Positions 31,370-43,873 of a stretch of DNA of 64,000 nt are shown here, one piece after another. How positions within the stretch are numbered: the stretch's first letter is position 1; every line of letters starts with the position of its first letter. Source of the DNA: Andrena cerasifolii (lineage: Eukaryota > Arthropoda > Insecta > Hymenoptera > Andrenidae); the NCBI RefSeq assembly GCF_050908995.1, contig NC_135120.1, positions 4,601,433-4,665,432 on the forward strand, in the 5' to 3' direction. A program made the position numbers and the translations under genes. The notes beneath the pieces were generated by a model. The model worked only from the letters and a program-made list of their open reading frames with translations, made no database searches and was not told the DNA's origin.

Positions 31370-31913
31370 TATAAAATTAAACGTAACGTATGAATAAACA
31401 GGATACATGCAATAGTTACTTCAGCCCCATCTCCATACAGTACACACCCTAGGCGATCATCCATGCTCCTGCGAACATTTACATTGATAAGAAAACATGT
31501 ATTAAATTATTATCTACGAAACAAGACGCTAAACATTCGCACTTCGCGCATAACCCTACTTTTCTGTCTTGCAGATAATGTAAATCTCGATTTCCACGCC
31601 GTAGATAATTGGAAATTATTCAATTCCATAATTACCTTTGTTTTCCAGAGACTTTGAGATGATTTGTCTGGATATTGATGCTTTGAATCAGGTGGAATAT
31701 TTTTCAATTTTGTCAGCACTGACTGCCACTGCCAGAGACAGCCGCCGCCACCTCAGCCCTCGAAAACGAACGCAAGCTGAACGTAGAGTCTTGACCAATT
31801 ACGAGTTTCGGCATTATGGATCAGCCAATCCGAGCGTAGCCCATTGTACCACTACATTGGTAGACGTGAAAAAAAATAGGTTTAGGTTTATTCTTTCTTT
31901 GGCATAGTACATA
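31370..31913. other. intergenic, no gene
   Basis: Between the hAT element and the next foldback. A GC-richer patch at 31730-31860 has no recognisable content. Confidence 0.4.
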
Positions 31914-33102
31914 CAGGGTGTCCCACTAAGGAGTGGACAGCGCGATATCTCTTAAAGTATTGTCGATAAAAATATAAAAAAAATAGGGAATTGCATGGTT
32001 CGAGGGGGCCCATTTATTAGCGCGAACGAATTTTGTTTTCGATTATTATTTTAAAAGATACGATGGTCAAGTTCGGTTTTTCAAATGGAACTATTTTTTT
32101 TGAAGACCTGAGTTGATAGTGCGTTCCAAGACAAATTCGATAAGCTTTAATGTATACACTTTATTTCCACTGGTTTTTAAGATATTGCGCTTGCAAATTT
32201 ACTGATTTTCACTGCAAGAAACCCCTCTGGAATGGCAAAAACCGGGGGCGGTCTTACTGGCCCCACGGGTGGCACTGCCTGTTGAAATGGATATTTACCT
32301 GCCAAAGGTCTACGCCAGAAATGGCAGGCCCAAAGGCTGGACAATTCTTTTCCGTCAGAAATGCTACTTAGGTAGGTACATCTGCGGTATCGAGAAGCGC
32401 ATCGTTACTTTTATTTCGCACTTGCTTCTACGCTCGGATGGCCGGTTCTTTTGGGAGGGATGCAAGTTGGATTGGTTAGCTTAGGAGGAGTGAAAGTTGC
32501 TAGACTAAATTTCAACCATAGGGAGCAGATTGTATCAGAACAAATCCAACTTGCATCCCTCCCAAAAGAACCGGCCATCCGAGCCTAGAAGCAAGTGCGA
32601 AATAAAAGTAACGGAGCGCTTCTCGGTACCGCAAATGTGCCTACCTAAGTAGCATTTCTGACGGAAAAGAATTGTCCAGCTTTTGGGCCTGCGAACCCTG
32701 TCGTAGACCTTTGGCAGGTACGTATCAGTTTCAACAGGCAATGCCACCCATCGCGCCAGTAAGAACGACCCCAGTCCTTGCTATTCCAGAGGGTTTTCTT
32801 CCAGTGAAAATCAGTAATTTTGCAAGCGCAATATCTTAAAAACCAGTGGAAATAAAGTGTATACATTAAAGCTTATTGAATTTGTCTTGGAACGCACTAT
32901 GAACTCAGGTCTTCAAAAAAAATAGTTCCATTTGAAAAACCGAACTTGACCATCGTATCTTTTAAAATAATAATCGAAAACAAAATTCGTTCGCGCTAAT
33001 AAATGGGCCCCCTCGAACCATGCAATTCCCTATTTTTTTTATATTTTTATCGACAATACTTTAAGAGATATCGCGCTGTCCACTCTTTAGTGGGACACCC
33101 TG
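31914..33102. mobile_element. CAGGGTGTCCCAC foldback, copy B
   Basis: Same family as copy A: inverted arms ending CAGGGTGTCCCACTAAGG, flanked by TA at 31912-31913 and 33103-33104. The right arm is more diverged than the left in its inner half. Confidence 0.9.
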
Positions 33103-34229
33103 TATATATATATCCTATACCATAAGTGGCATTTCAAGAACCATTCTTATATAGCCCAACGAACTTCAGTCTCTCATGCGCTTCCTCTCTCTCCATCCGA
33201 CCATTCCGCTTTTCTCACTTTCATATTCATATTTTGATGCATTTTCCAGTCTATCTCTACATTTTACATTTTTTTCCCTCTCCATTCTCTCATCACATTT
33301 ATCCTTTTCTACCTCCTCTCCCTTTCCTCCTACTAAGTCTTATCTTTTTCCCTATATCACATCCAAATCACTTTACATCAGGTACATTGTTTGATATCAC
33401 AGTTTCCTTATCTGTATCGCCTTAGTCTCTTCTATTCTATTCTTATTTCTAATTATAACGTGAAAAAAGATATATTTTATTTAAATGTGTATACTGCATA
33501 TTATTAAAGACACAATAAATATATTTGGAAGAAGTAGAAAAATTACTTAAAAAAACATTTAAATGCGTTTATGCATCAATCGATTTATATAAATGAAATG
33601 GCAGAATCGGCTCAATTTCTGCCATCAATCTGCAATCAGGTAGTTATGGGTGGTCAGCAGGATCTGTTTAATTTCTGTTAAACCATGACACTGGCAGCAT
33701 GGGCGGCAGGATTTACTCGATTTTTGCTAAGTACCTACTATCTACTGTCAGATTGCGCTGCGCAGAATCTGCTCAATTTTTGCCGCTGTTACGCTATCGC
33801 TTGAACGTGGCTGGGAAATTGTATGTAATCGTTTGAGCCGTATGTACGTAGGAGCGAGATTTGAAATGAAGGACGGGGAAGAGTTTATTGCCAGGACTCA
33901 TAAACACGTAGAGCGCATTGTGTTTATCGAGGGTTTTTCCTTGCTAGGTTTTTGAACGTGGCCTTACAATGCTAGTAGCTGATGTTTGAACTCAGAAGGC
34001 ATACGAGACCCTGGGATTGCATTCAATAGCTTTCAAAATTACAGTTAGGCCAGGGGAGGATAGTAAATTGCTTAACGTTTCCTTTCACATCTGCGTGCCA
34101 AATTTTGTCGAGCGGCTCGTCTCGTAAAACCACTTAAAATTCTGTCCTCCCTTTCAATAATTGCCGGTGTCCTGTAAGGGTAAAAATTCCGGTCGGGAGA
34201 AGCCGGAAGTCATGTCATAAACTTTTAGT
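33103..34229. other. intergenic, pyrimidine-rich then unique
   Basis: 33150-33430 is strongly C/T-biased, giving long meaningless frames. The rest to 34229 shows no gene, repeat end or RNA that I can support. Confidence 0.45.
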
Positions 34230-34379
34230 GAATTCAGAATCTCGCACTGACTCTGAGCTAGTGCCAGAAAATGACTCGAATTGGTTGATTCTTATAGAGC
34301 TATCTTCGTTTCTATCAGAAACAACCAATCCAACTCATTTTCTGGGACCCGCGCAGAGTCAGTGCGAGATACCGAATTC
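34230..34379. mobile_element. palindromic MITE, GAATTC-ended, copy 1
   Basis: GAATTC...ATCTCGCACTGACTCTG at the left pairs with CAGAGTCAGTGCGAGAT...GAATTC at the right, followed inward by CCAGAAAATGA / TCATTTTCTGG. A truncated relative is at 38615-38737. Confidence 0.7.
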
Positions 34380-35735
34380 GCTATTTGTTTGGGCAACGTT
34401 TTCTTGACCCGGAGCGTTGCGCTTACCTATCTTTTAGATGTGTATGTAATGTATGTAAACTATGTAATCAGGAAGGGTCTCGACCACCAGCCGAGAGTGA
34501 AGGGAAGCGCGAAGGAAGGGCCAAGGACAGAGAGACGGCTAGAGGACAACTCACTGACGAAGCTTGAAGGATGTCATCGTTCTGATTGTACTACAAGGAT
34601 CTATGGGAGGACCAGGAGGATCTTGTCGTCGACGAGCTCGGAGCTGTTTCTCTAACGCTACTGTCACTCCATCACTAACTGCCTTTCTGAACAGTACGAA
34701 CCCGATATCAGGAATAAACTCCAAAGTTTAACTTGCAAATAGTATTCTTGTAGTTTGTTTTACTTAAAACACCCGCACCCCGACGAGCAGAGCAGTTCAG
34801 CGCTCCACGGACACCAGCCGGCGTCCGCATCACAAAATCCTCGCTAAAATACGTAACACCGCCAATCCGCTGGCCAGCGTGGGACGGAAATAACGTACGC
34901 TGTAAGCTATTTAGCGGTGGGGAAACGCTACGCATGCGCGCGATGGCGCTGCGACGTTGAACCAATCAACACCTCAGGAAACGAAACGATGTTAGCGCCA
35001 GGCCAAGCCAACTAGCCAAGTCAATTGAGCCCGCTTGCGCGTAAAGCATGGTAGCGAACCGATGTGAGTTTGGGCATAACCTAAAATAATTTTTTCCACA
35101 GGAAAAGTAGGAAGAGAGTGCGTTTTTAGTATCTCAGGGTCTGCGATTTTACTCACCAATGCGACCGTACCAGGCCCATGACCTTTTTTGTATAGTATTG
35201 GTTAAAAAAAAGTATCCATTCAAATTGAAGCATAATAGTTGGTCACATTAGGGGTTAGAATATGCGTCAAAATTTCACAGTCCCTTTTATTTAATAACTT
35301 TTTACTGAACAGACTCCTAAATTCAAAATTGTTATTTTTGCATGTTATTTGATACGTGCTTTCGATCCATATCAATTTTCGGTGATAAGAAAGGTTTTCC
35401 AGAGGAAAAGTTTACTCAATACAATTCACAATATGTTGTTAAAAAATAGATTATATAATATATGAATTTAAAATAGAATAATTTATAACTAATTACTTTC
35501 TTAGTTTTAATTGTATTAAATTTCAACACTGTCTTTGCGCTCAGAAGCTGCATTTAAATTCAAGAGTCTGTAAGAAAGTAACGAATAGTGTAAACCAACT
35601 GCTTAAAATAATTTTTAAGTACGAAATGTGTGATGAAAACCAAATTTATTTTACATTCTTATTTCGTGTTTCTAAAGATTAAATATGTAGGAAAAACAAA
35701 TGTAATGTATACACTTTAAAACTCAATGCAGATGT
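34380..35735. other. intergenic with foldback fragment
   Basis: 35035-35085 contains GTAAAGCATGGTAGCGAACC, a fragment shared with the foldbacks at 41945 and 45337. 34690-34960 has LTR-like features (AATAAACTCC, CCACGGACACC) but no borders. No gene seen. Confidence 0.4.
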
Positions 35736-35866
35736 ACACTAGGTACCAGAATCGGCTTCCCTTTGGAAATTTGGCAACGTTGCATGTCACTAAAACCGCT
35801 GAGTTATGCCTAGTGACATGCAAGGTTGCCAAATTTCCGAAGGGAAGCCGTTTTGACGCCTAGTGT
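35736..35866. mobile_element. palindromic MITE, 131 bp
   Basis: Arms of about 55 bp: CGGCTTCCCTTTGGAAATTT and GGCAACGTTGCATGTCACT at the left pair with the inverse at the right, bounded by CACTAGG / CCTAGTG. Confidence 0.75.
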
Positions 35867-36193
35867 GTGTATCATGTACAATGGTAAATCATTCATAAAC
35901 AAAATAAAATATTGATAATTACAAAACTCCTTACAAACGTCTTTACAAACTATGGGAGTCATAATATTCATTAATATTGAAGATTCGAAAATATTATGAA
36001 ATCTATTTTAATAATACGAATATCTTTAATAATTCTTTGTTCAACTGTATTTTAGTAATATCTTGTTTCGGTATAGAAAGTAGTTTTAGTATTGTTGAGA
36101 GAACAGATATAGGAAACTTATAACAATAGCGAGAATAAAAAATGCCAGGACTCTTTAAGTGTCAATTTCGTAAACATTCATCACAGGTTTCAG

Positions 36194-37018
36194 GCATCAA
36201 ACACTTTAAGGTCATTGGGTGCACAAAGGCGAATAAGAATTTTGGACTGGTACAACCTTGTAGTAAATGGTAAAAAACAACTGACAGCTAAGTGGATCTC
36301 AAGCAGTTTGCTGAATCACTTACATAAACTATACAGGTATTTTTACAAAACGTTTACAAAATTGCTTACATCAGTTACTTCAAAATTTAATTTAATTTAT
36401 TTATAGGAAAGGTGGACAAAAGTACATTAAACAGTATTGTTCAGTAAAATATTGTATAAAATATAAATATTATATTCTATTGTATAAAGTATAAATGAAG
36501 AAGATTAGAAGAGAAAAAGTAGTATGTAATACAAAAAAATATTATATTACATGTTTACATTAAGATAATATTCAATAGATAAATGGTTAATTTCCTTTTA
36601 GAATCAAGCTATTGAATTACTTTGGCTAAACAAGAAAGATGGAGAGAAGACAAAGACTGAAATAGAAGAAGGGGAGCAATTGCGACAAATTCATGCTCAG
36701 TGTAAAATTATGCATTGCTATAAAAAGGGTGAGAGGCAGCATTCTACAGGTTTTTCAAAGCATACAATACTTTCTGAAATGAAATCACACGTCTTTCACA
36801 GAGATTGGAGTAAAGTTCGAAATTTATTTTTGTTGCTGCTTCATTTGTCTACTGATATAGAACCTTTGATATGGCGGTATGGTTTGATACTAACATTATA
36901 TAGTAATGTTGATAACTTATATAATATTTCTCAATTTTTTCAAATGTGTATTGGTAGTTTACATTCAGATAGGGATTTGTTATTAAAAAATTTGTTATTA
37001 TTATCACATCATAAATAA
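36194..37018 (+). CDS. TAF1A-like protein (Pol I SL1 subunit candidate), three exons, 5'-partial
   Basis: Three exons join in phase: 36194-36336 (acceptor TTTCAG, donor GTATTT), 36407-36443 (acceptor TTTATAG, donor GTAAAA) and 36602-37018 (acceptor CCTTTTAG, stop TAA); AATAAA follows near 37121. The first reads ILDWYNLVVNGKKQLT, the last has HVFHRDWSKVRNLFLLLLHL, IEPLIWRYGLILTLY and FFQMCIGSLHS. The helical spacing (Trp, then IW+ G, then F) resembles the N-terminal half of TAF1A, which helps recruit RNA polymerase I to rRNA promoters. The product stops earlier than the vertebrate protein, and the start is not found: an ATG at 36142 is out of phase. The exon model is firmer than the name. Confidence 0.45.
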
Positions 37019-38032
37019 TAAGTTTTTATGAATGTTACATGAACGATTTCATTGGACGACATTATCTTTTTTAAAGATGTATATGCACTATAAACCAAAT
37101 TATGGTATTAAATTTAATAAATAACATCATGCTACAAGACATCCTCAATTCATAATAAATGTTTTTAATATTATTACCATAAATATATAGTACCTAATAT
37201 TATGCTATATTAGTTCTTCCGATCATAGTATAGAAGTGCGAAGGATTATACTTTTTTGTCGATATTCGTACCTGTAAAAGTTGATTTTTAACTCTGACAA
37301 AAAGAGGCCAGACCAGTAGGATCAGTTTTAACTAAATTTTTTCAGTGATGCGAGACGAAAAATAAATAAACACATATTTAAGAGTTTGTTTATGTATTAT
37401 TTTTAAAAATATTCAACATCAAAGATTTGCTAAAATGCAAGCTCTCCTTAAGTATTTAAAGTTAGAAACAATATAGTATGTGTGAATATATGAAAACGTC
37501 AGAGTAAATAACAAATAGCTTTCCATGGCGAGGTTCCCAAAACCTCAGCTACATGTGTACGGTACCCTTGGTAACACGTGAACACAGCTTTATGTTGGAT
37601 GATCCCACATACTGTGCTCCGACGAGAAGTGGAAGAAGTCAACGTAAAGGTACGAGGAGAAAGGGGCTACTTTGCTCGCATTGGCTCCCGCCGCCCGTGT
37701 CCCGTTTGCTTAATTTTTATTCGTCGACGTTGTCGCGTCGGCCAATAGGAATGTACATTCGGACCATAGAATTTCTCGCGGGAACTTCTGATGAGAAGTT
37801 CTCGCGACAAACTCTATGGTGCGAATGGAATAGCATTTCAAGAATTTGCTATCACGGGTGGGCATTCCCCATATCAAGGTGCGATTTTGTGCTCGACGCT
37901 CATTTTGAACGATATAGAGAAAGATATACATTGGGGACACCCCCTTTCTTTCTAACATCAAAAGAAAAACACTGTCGCTCCTGGTGCTAGAAAGAGAGGC
38001 TGTCCCCAATGCTTAGAGCATATATGCTCTAA
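37019..38032. other. 3' flank plus hairpin cluster
   Basis: 37762-37832 folds as a stem in which ACCATAGA and TCGCG-GAACTTCT pair with AGAAGTTC-CGCGA and TCTATGGT. CATTGGGGACA near 37929 pairs with TGTCCCCAATG near 38001. A perfect 20-bp palindrome, TTAGAGCATATATGCTCTAA, closes the region at 38013-38032. No gene supported. Confidence 0.55.
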
Positions 38033-38170
38033 GGCCGGTATTCATAGTCGCTACTTATTCTTAAGAAAATGCTTAAGCATACGACATCCTCTACTAACCC
38101 AGTAGCTAGTAAAGGATGCCGAATGCTTAAGCATTTGCTTAAGAATAAGTAGCGATTATGAATACTGGCC
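38033..38170. mobile_element. PIF/Harbinger-type MITE with TAA target
   Basis: Ends GGCCGGTATTCATAGTCG and, inverted, GGCCAGTATTCATAATCG; arms of about 60 bp. TAA flanks both sides (38030-38032, 38171-38173), the 3-bp TWA duplication of Harbinger elements. Confidence 0.8.
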
Positions 38171-38614
38171 TAAGACTGAAGTATATCTTTCTCTTTCTAC
38201 CGCCGTCTGCATTTTCGCTCATTGCATGCTTCCTTCATGTTTATATGCTCTAAGGTGATGAAAGATTCATCGTTTTCATTTTCATTTCAAACAAGGTCGC
38301 CAATATATGTATGAACGAGATGTGCTTCTACGGAAATTTGATGAGTGATACCTATTAGCAAGAAGCATAAAATTATTATGATTTTTCTTGAAGTTCATTG
38401 CAATAAAAATTATTTTACATTTATTCTTGGCATCATTTACGCTACAGCATTGAACAGAGCAGACCGCGAAGATTTATATAATTATGATAATGCAGATGTC
38501 GTAGCAGTGATGTTTCCCTCACGAAATAGAAGAGTTCTAGATGGGAACCTGTGGCTTGGCAGTCCCCTCACCATGTTCATGAAATACTATAGAATGTTAG
38601 CGATGTAAAAAAGC

Positions 38615-38737
38615 CAACCCTAGTAAATGACTTGGATTGGTTGTTTCTAATAGAAACGAAGATTGCTCTATAAGAATCAACCAACCCAAGTCATTTTTGG
38701 CACCAGTGCAGAGTCAGAGCGAGTTACCGAATTCGCT
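38615..38737. mobile_element. GAATTC-ended MITE, truncated copy 2
   Basis: Shares AATGACTTGGATTGGTTG, the central AGAAACGAAGATTGCTC region and GAGTCAGAGCGAGTTACCGAATTC with the copy at 34230, but the outer left arm is missing. Confidence 0.65.
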
Positions 38738-38739
38738 AT

Positions 38740-40004
38740 AACATAACATTGTCAGATTCACTTTATGAACAGAATATGCGTTATTGATATTGATGCATGG
38801 TAGCACGACACATTATTAGGGTATTTTATTACATTTTAGTTTATATTTGGTTTATAAAGCGAATTTGACAGCACTCAAAAGGGCGGGTACTCAATAATCT
38901 TCTCTCTCCAGAGGACCCAATATGGCGAATGCGCATACTCATCTCTTTAGTGCTCTAGTATAACCGCAGCCATTTTGGAGCAAAACCGGAAATAACATAA
39001 CCTAAAACAAATCTATCTCATTCTATCAGTATTTCTCTCTCTCTTTCTGTCAGTATTTTTGTCTCTTTCTATCAGTATTTCTGTCTTTTTCTTTTTTTAC
39101 AGATTCTTTCTCTGTCTACTGTTGCGAGTTGCGATTCTCGCTCTAGCGGCGTTTAGCGCAAGCTCTTGGAGCGTGAAGTTCGAACTTTAAAGAGTTAAGG
39201 ATGAAGTTTATTACATTTGGAATTTGTCTTCACCTCCTTCCTTATCGCTCGAAAACAATGTTTTAAAAAAAAAAGGAACGAACGTACGAAGAAGCCTGTT
39301 TCTTCGCCCCGCAATTCATCACCGACGTTGTAAAAGCACGGACGTGTTATAATAAAGCCCAACCTTTGAGCAATCTTTAAATATCTTTGTTCGTTTCTTA
39401 ATAGTTCTGGTTAATATTCAATAATTAAATTTAGTTCAGTTCAATAACCTTATTTCATTCAAAGTTATTCGTTACAAATTCTCTTGTTCAACCAACTTCG
39501 CACGATTCGCGAACAGAACCCTTTTGGGTTCCACGGACACCGGACTACATTCAAATTCCCTCAAATAGTCAGAATTCCCAGCCGGCCCCGCAACACTACT
39601 TCCGCTTTTGCTCCAAAATCGCGGCAACCAATCAGCGACGATACACGTTATTCCGATCACTCCCTAGAGAATCACTAACATATGTGTGTCTAGTGCGCCA
39701 TCTGTCAGAATAATGTGATGTAATTTTATGCGTTTACTGTATTTCGCTAAGTATTAGTTCATCTGAACTTTTCTTGTTCATTTGAAGCCTGAAGGCCTAC
39801 ATTTCTTTAGTAAACGTCAAAAACATTGACGCGAATAATGTAATATGCAGAAAGTGAGGAAATATCTGATATCAGGGTTGCTTACAAATTTGTGGATATG
39901 CTTATAGATAACTGACATTCAGTAATAAAATGCTAACCCAACATATGAGTTCATGCAATATATCGTGATATTCCGTTCAGTTTAGTATTCATATTTTTAT
40001 CAAA
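38740..40004. other. intergenic, includes promoter side of the SPT2-like gene
   Basis: A CT-rich tract with repeated TCTTTCTATCAGTATTT lies at 39020-39100. 39330-39600 looks LTR-like (AATAAAGCCC, CCACGGACACCGGACTAC) without clear ends. Nothing else recognised. Confidence 0.4.
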
Positions 40005-40508
40005 ATGGATTTTGGTACTCTATTAAATGTCGCACAAAAGAATGAAAATACTAAGCAGGTGGTTTGATCCTCCCTTCAATATTGTCTTTTGTTTTAACCT
40101 TATCGGTACCGAGAGAACCTACTGTTTTAACGAAATTATTTTTTTTGTCTCATAGTCGGGTGCTTGTTACCAAACAAAATTTGCTCCACCCAAGAAACCA
40201 CCTAAACAGGCTAAGACTCTTTCCGACAACATAAAAAAATTTTTAGCCCGAAAGGAAGATGAAGAAAGACGAAAATCTTTGGAGGAAAAGAAAAAAAGAG
40301 AAGTATGGTCTTGATTGAATATAATTTCTTCCAAAATCCCTGTCGATATTGTATTATTAATGTTTCTTTCATTTTCAGAATTTGTTAGCATTGCGTGATC
40401 ACAAAGCGCAAAGTCGAATAAATAAACATTTGAAAGTATGCAAAGCAGCAAACAAATCTGTATTAGTAGATGCGATTGACAACGACAATACAGCTCTTAC
40501 AATGGCAG
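40005..40508 (+). CDS. SPTY2D1: SPT2 chromatin protein homologue, first three exons
   Basis: Exons 40005-40058 (ATG start, 18 codons, MDFGTLLNVAQKNENTKQ), 40156-40302 and 40379-40508 join in phase through GT-AG introns. The product begins with the short MDF start of SPT2 family proteins, then FAPPKKPPKQ, and the charged FLARKEDEERRKSLEEKKKR helix that marks the conserved N-terminal region. SPT2 is a nuclear histone chaperone that binds H3-H4 and acts at transcribed and ribosomal DNA. The Tyr-containing C-terminal histone-binding part is not in the window; exon 3 ends in a good donor (GTATGAA), and a TTAA element lies in the following intron, so the remaining exons are probably farther right. 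No defects seen. Confidence 0.65.
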
Positions 40509-40554
40509 GTATGAATACCATTGTTTCATTAAAATATTCTTTTAGTATACTTAA

Positions 40555-41453
40555 GAGGGTATTCTGATCTGACGAGGCGTTTTTGTCGCGTTACATCGGA
40601 ATTTTTTTACAAAGAACCCATCAATTTTATTATTATTTAGTTCATTGCTACATGTTTACTGATGTTTGAACTACCTTACAAATTTTGTCAGTAGAAAAAA
40701 ATTAAAATCAAACGCAGTTGACTGCTTCAAAGTAATAGTGAAGAAAAAAACATGTCACGGTGCCCATGATTGGGCTCATTCCAGTGATCTATAAGAAAAA
40801 ATGAAAAGAGATTCTTTATCTGTATGCCTGTGGCTATCGTCCCTACCAGAATGATAAAAAGATATTGAAAATTAAGCAAATGGCGGTGGTTTGAAAATTA
40901 AGTTTTGATTTTCATACAATTTTTCAACTTTAAAGGTCTCTGAAAGTTTAAAAACAAAATATTTTATCATAATTCTGTTAGGGACGATAGCCACATGTGT
41001 GCTGATAATATATGCAAAACTTGGACTGAGTTGGTCCAGCCGATCTTGAAATATTATTGTCACCAGTTCGAAAAACATGGTTTCGAGAAAAACGCGTTTA
41101 AAGTTATGCATACAATTTAGATAGAAAGGTGACCTAGGAGAGTAACGGTCTCTTTGTAACCAAATGGTCGATTTTTGTGTTTTAAAAGACACAGAAATGC
41201 CCCCTCCCCCATTCCAGCCCCAGAAAGAACAGTCCGCAGAAACATTGCCGAAATACACTTGCAGCAACAAAACTGTTATGCGTCGCCCGTCCTGCTCAGT
41301 GAGCGCGCCATACACCTACCTATTCTGCACCCTGTAGCTCTGCAAATACTACAAATTGGAAAAAATTCTTTTCACACGTATTACCCATATAATGTACCTG
41401 TAGTAAATGCAAAAAAAATCGATTTTTTTTGCCCGTCAGACCAGAATACCCCC
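40555..41453. mobile_element. TTAA-target non-autonomous element in SPT2-like intron
   Basis: Ends GAGGGTATTCTGATCTGACG and, inverted, GGGGGTATTCTGGTCTGACG, flanked by TTAA (40551-40554, 41454-41457). Inside, AAACGCGTTTTTCTCGAAACC-like sequence on the minus strand resembles the 3' region of the element at 1-2308. No coding capacity. Confidence 0.8.
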
Positions 41454-41457
41454 TTAA

Positions 41458-41944
41458 AGATCACATGAGTATTATAAAAACAGCCTTTATAAAACACCAT
41501 ATAATTTTCTTAACGTATAACATGTATTACCAAAATGTGTATCATTTTGTAAATATTTTCGTCTATTTATGTCTGTTTAAATATTTTATAATGTTTGGAT
41601 GAAATATTAGGTTTCAAATACACATAACCATGGAAATACATAGGTAATGTTTTATCACTAAAATTATTTGTATTAAACTTATATAACATTGCGAATATAA
41701 AGCTGCGATCATAATTGCAGTATACTTATATGTTTTTCATGCGAAAGATAAATGAAAAATCAGGCTTTTCGTATTTTAATTTTACACTTCCACGACTGGA
41801 ATGAATATTAATTAGTATTATCATATCACACATAAACATATAAATACATTCTTTCGTATCTTTGAACAATTAGTCTTGGAATTTTAATTGTAATACAATT
41901 GTTACTATAAATTATTAGAAACGTTGTAATCTATTTCTCATTTA
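41458..41944. other. AT-rich, intronic if the SPT2-like gene continues
   Basis: No exon of the SPT2 family or any repeat border recognised. Confidence 0.4.
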
Positions 41945-42717
41945 TAAATTTGGTTATACTCCCGAATGGCCCTGGTAGCCGATCGACATGAGGTTTAAGG
42001 GGAAGGCTGGGGAGGGTGTGTGGACCCTAAATCTAAAATTGTTGCTTCGGAAATCTATTAGTTTCCGAGATATTAATAAGAAACTTTTAGTATGTCTGTT
42101 AATTTAATCCGACATAACGCATTCCACTTTTCAACTTGTTCCGGGTATTAGTATTGGTTGGGGCTAGATTAGTGCGGGGGGGGGGGGGGGCGTGCAAAGC
42201 ATGGTAGCGGACCGTTGTGAGTTTGGGATTTTGAACCAGAAACTTGCGGATGCGATCCATCCTATTATACAGGGTGGATACCTATTACTCTATTGATAGT
42301 CAATACTCTACGGGGGTGTATCTATGGGCCAAAATAAGACGAAAATATAGAATACAATTTTTTAATATCGCGCTTCGTTTTCGTGAGAATTGGCTTTGAA
42401 TTTCAGCTAAATACGCGTGCCTTTAAGGGGCCTGGGGGGCGGGCACGCGGAGGTAAGGGGAACGCGGCCAAGTGTCCGTAGAATAAATTGGAGGGGGGGG
42501 GGGGGGCAGGATGGATCCCCGTTAGGGCTACGTGTACGCAGTTCAAAAAAATAGTTTGTAAAAAAAATTAACAATAATTTATTATTAATATTTCGGAAAC
42601 TAATAAATACCCGAAGCTATAATTTTAGATTTAGGGTCCACACCCCTCCCCACCTCTCCCCTCAAACCTTGTGTCGATCGGCCACTGGGACCATTCGGAA
42701 GTATATCCATAAATTTA
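41945..42717. mobile_element. foldback element with ~130-bp arms
   Basis: Left arm CCGAATGGCCCTGGTAGCCG...GTGGACCCTAAATCTAAAATT pairs with the right arm ending ATTCGGAAGTATATCC. The middle contains the ACGCATTCCACTTTTCAACTTG...AGCATGGTAGCGG module also found in the 45337 foldback, a TACAGGGTGG insertion start near 42270, and two long G runs (15 G at 42176-42190, 14 G at 42493-42506). Confidence 0.65.
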
Positions 42718-42950
42718 AACTATAAGTGGAATGGAGGTGGAAGTATACGTTCGGTTCTCGAATGAGAAGAGAACTGGATATGGAAATGTGATTTTTGAAG
42801 AAGTCATATCCCAAATTGTAAGTCTCAATGAGTTCTTTAAAAAACACTCCTCTTTTGAGCCGAACTGGTCATTTGTCTTTGAGAGATATGGTTTCAACGA
42901 AATCCAGTAATGATGCGACTATAGTTAAGATAGCAAGTATTCGAGCGATA

Positions 42951-43871
42951 GGGGAAAGTGGAGCATAACCGGGTGCCGCCTAATGTATTTTTCCTGCTAG
43001 CATAAAGTCAGACGGCAAAATAAACTTTGGACACCGCTAGAAATCTTAATTGAACCCTACAGAATCAGAAAATGAGAGTTCTTATTTGAAATAACTATTT
43101 GGCTCACAAGAAAAAAAGTTTTCTCAGAAGTATGCAAGTACCCGGTTTTGCCCTAATGGTGTGGGTAATATCGGGTACCTATTAAAAAACGCATAAAATA
43201 TGATATAATTATAAAACCATTATTACTATTATTTTAGAAACCATGAAGAAAGATATTTTAACAAATATTAATTTGTACATAAATTTATTTTAATTCATCT
43301 AGTGCACAAAAATCACAAATAAAGGTCTCGTCGCCCTCCTCAATATTTGTGCAAATCTCATGAGCCCATCCGCGATCTATACGTATAATCAAGAGTGTTA
43401 TTGGATTTTTTAAAGATTAGAAATCAGCTTCTATAAGACATTTACGCCATACATAGAAAGTATGGGTACCCGATTTTGCCCCATACTCAAATACCCGGTT
43501 TTGCCCCAAATGAGGTGATTTACTAAACATTAAATATTTACACTTCAACGTGCGATAAAGAGCCGGGTAAAAAGTAAAAATTCTGTGTAAAGACTACAGA
43601 ATATAATGCAGTACTTACCGTAATAGATTCTTTAAATCCAAGTGGTATAAAAAAGCAATTCACCAACGCAACACTGGAACTTTTCAACTCGAAATTTTTA
43701 AACTTCTCTGGATGAAAAACTACGACGGTCTTTGTGCTGCGATTGATCTCATACCGTCGTGAGGTCCACCCGAATGTAACACCGTACGTTGGGTGCATAT
43801 CGCAGCTCTTGTCTTAGAAAAACAATGATACCTGGTCTGACCCGCGTACCCGGTTTTGCCCCACTTTCCCC
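42951..43871. mobile_element. TA-target element with GGGGAAAGTGGGGC ends
   Basis: Ends GGGGAAAGTGGAGCATAACC and, inverted, GGGGAAAGTGGGGCAAAACC, flanked by TA (42949-42950, 43872-43873). The motif ACCCGGTTTTGCCCC recurs near 43140, 43467, 43493 and at the right end, and inverted near the left. No transposase. Confidence 0.75.
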
Positions 43872-43873
43872 TA

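Noticed and set aside
24666..33102. Frames of ~70 codons starting MALPVEMDTYLPKV in each foldback copy
   Set aside because: They occur in both arms on both strands and end at arm features; repeats of arm DNA rather than genes.
33126..33425. 99-codon Ser/Phe/Pro-rich frame
   Set aside because: Produced by pyrimidine-biased DNA; no start context, splice sites or domain.
37788..37815. CTGATGAG within a hairpin as another hammerhead
   Set aside because: No GAAA and no stem II after the CTGATGA; the bases belong to a simple hairpin loop.
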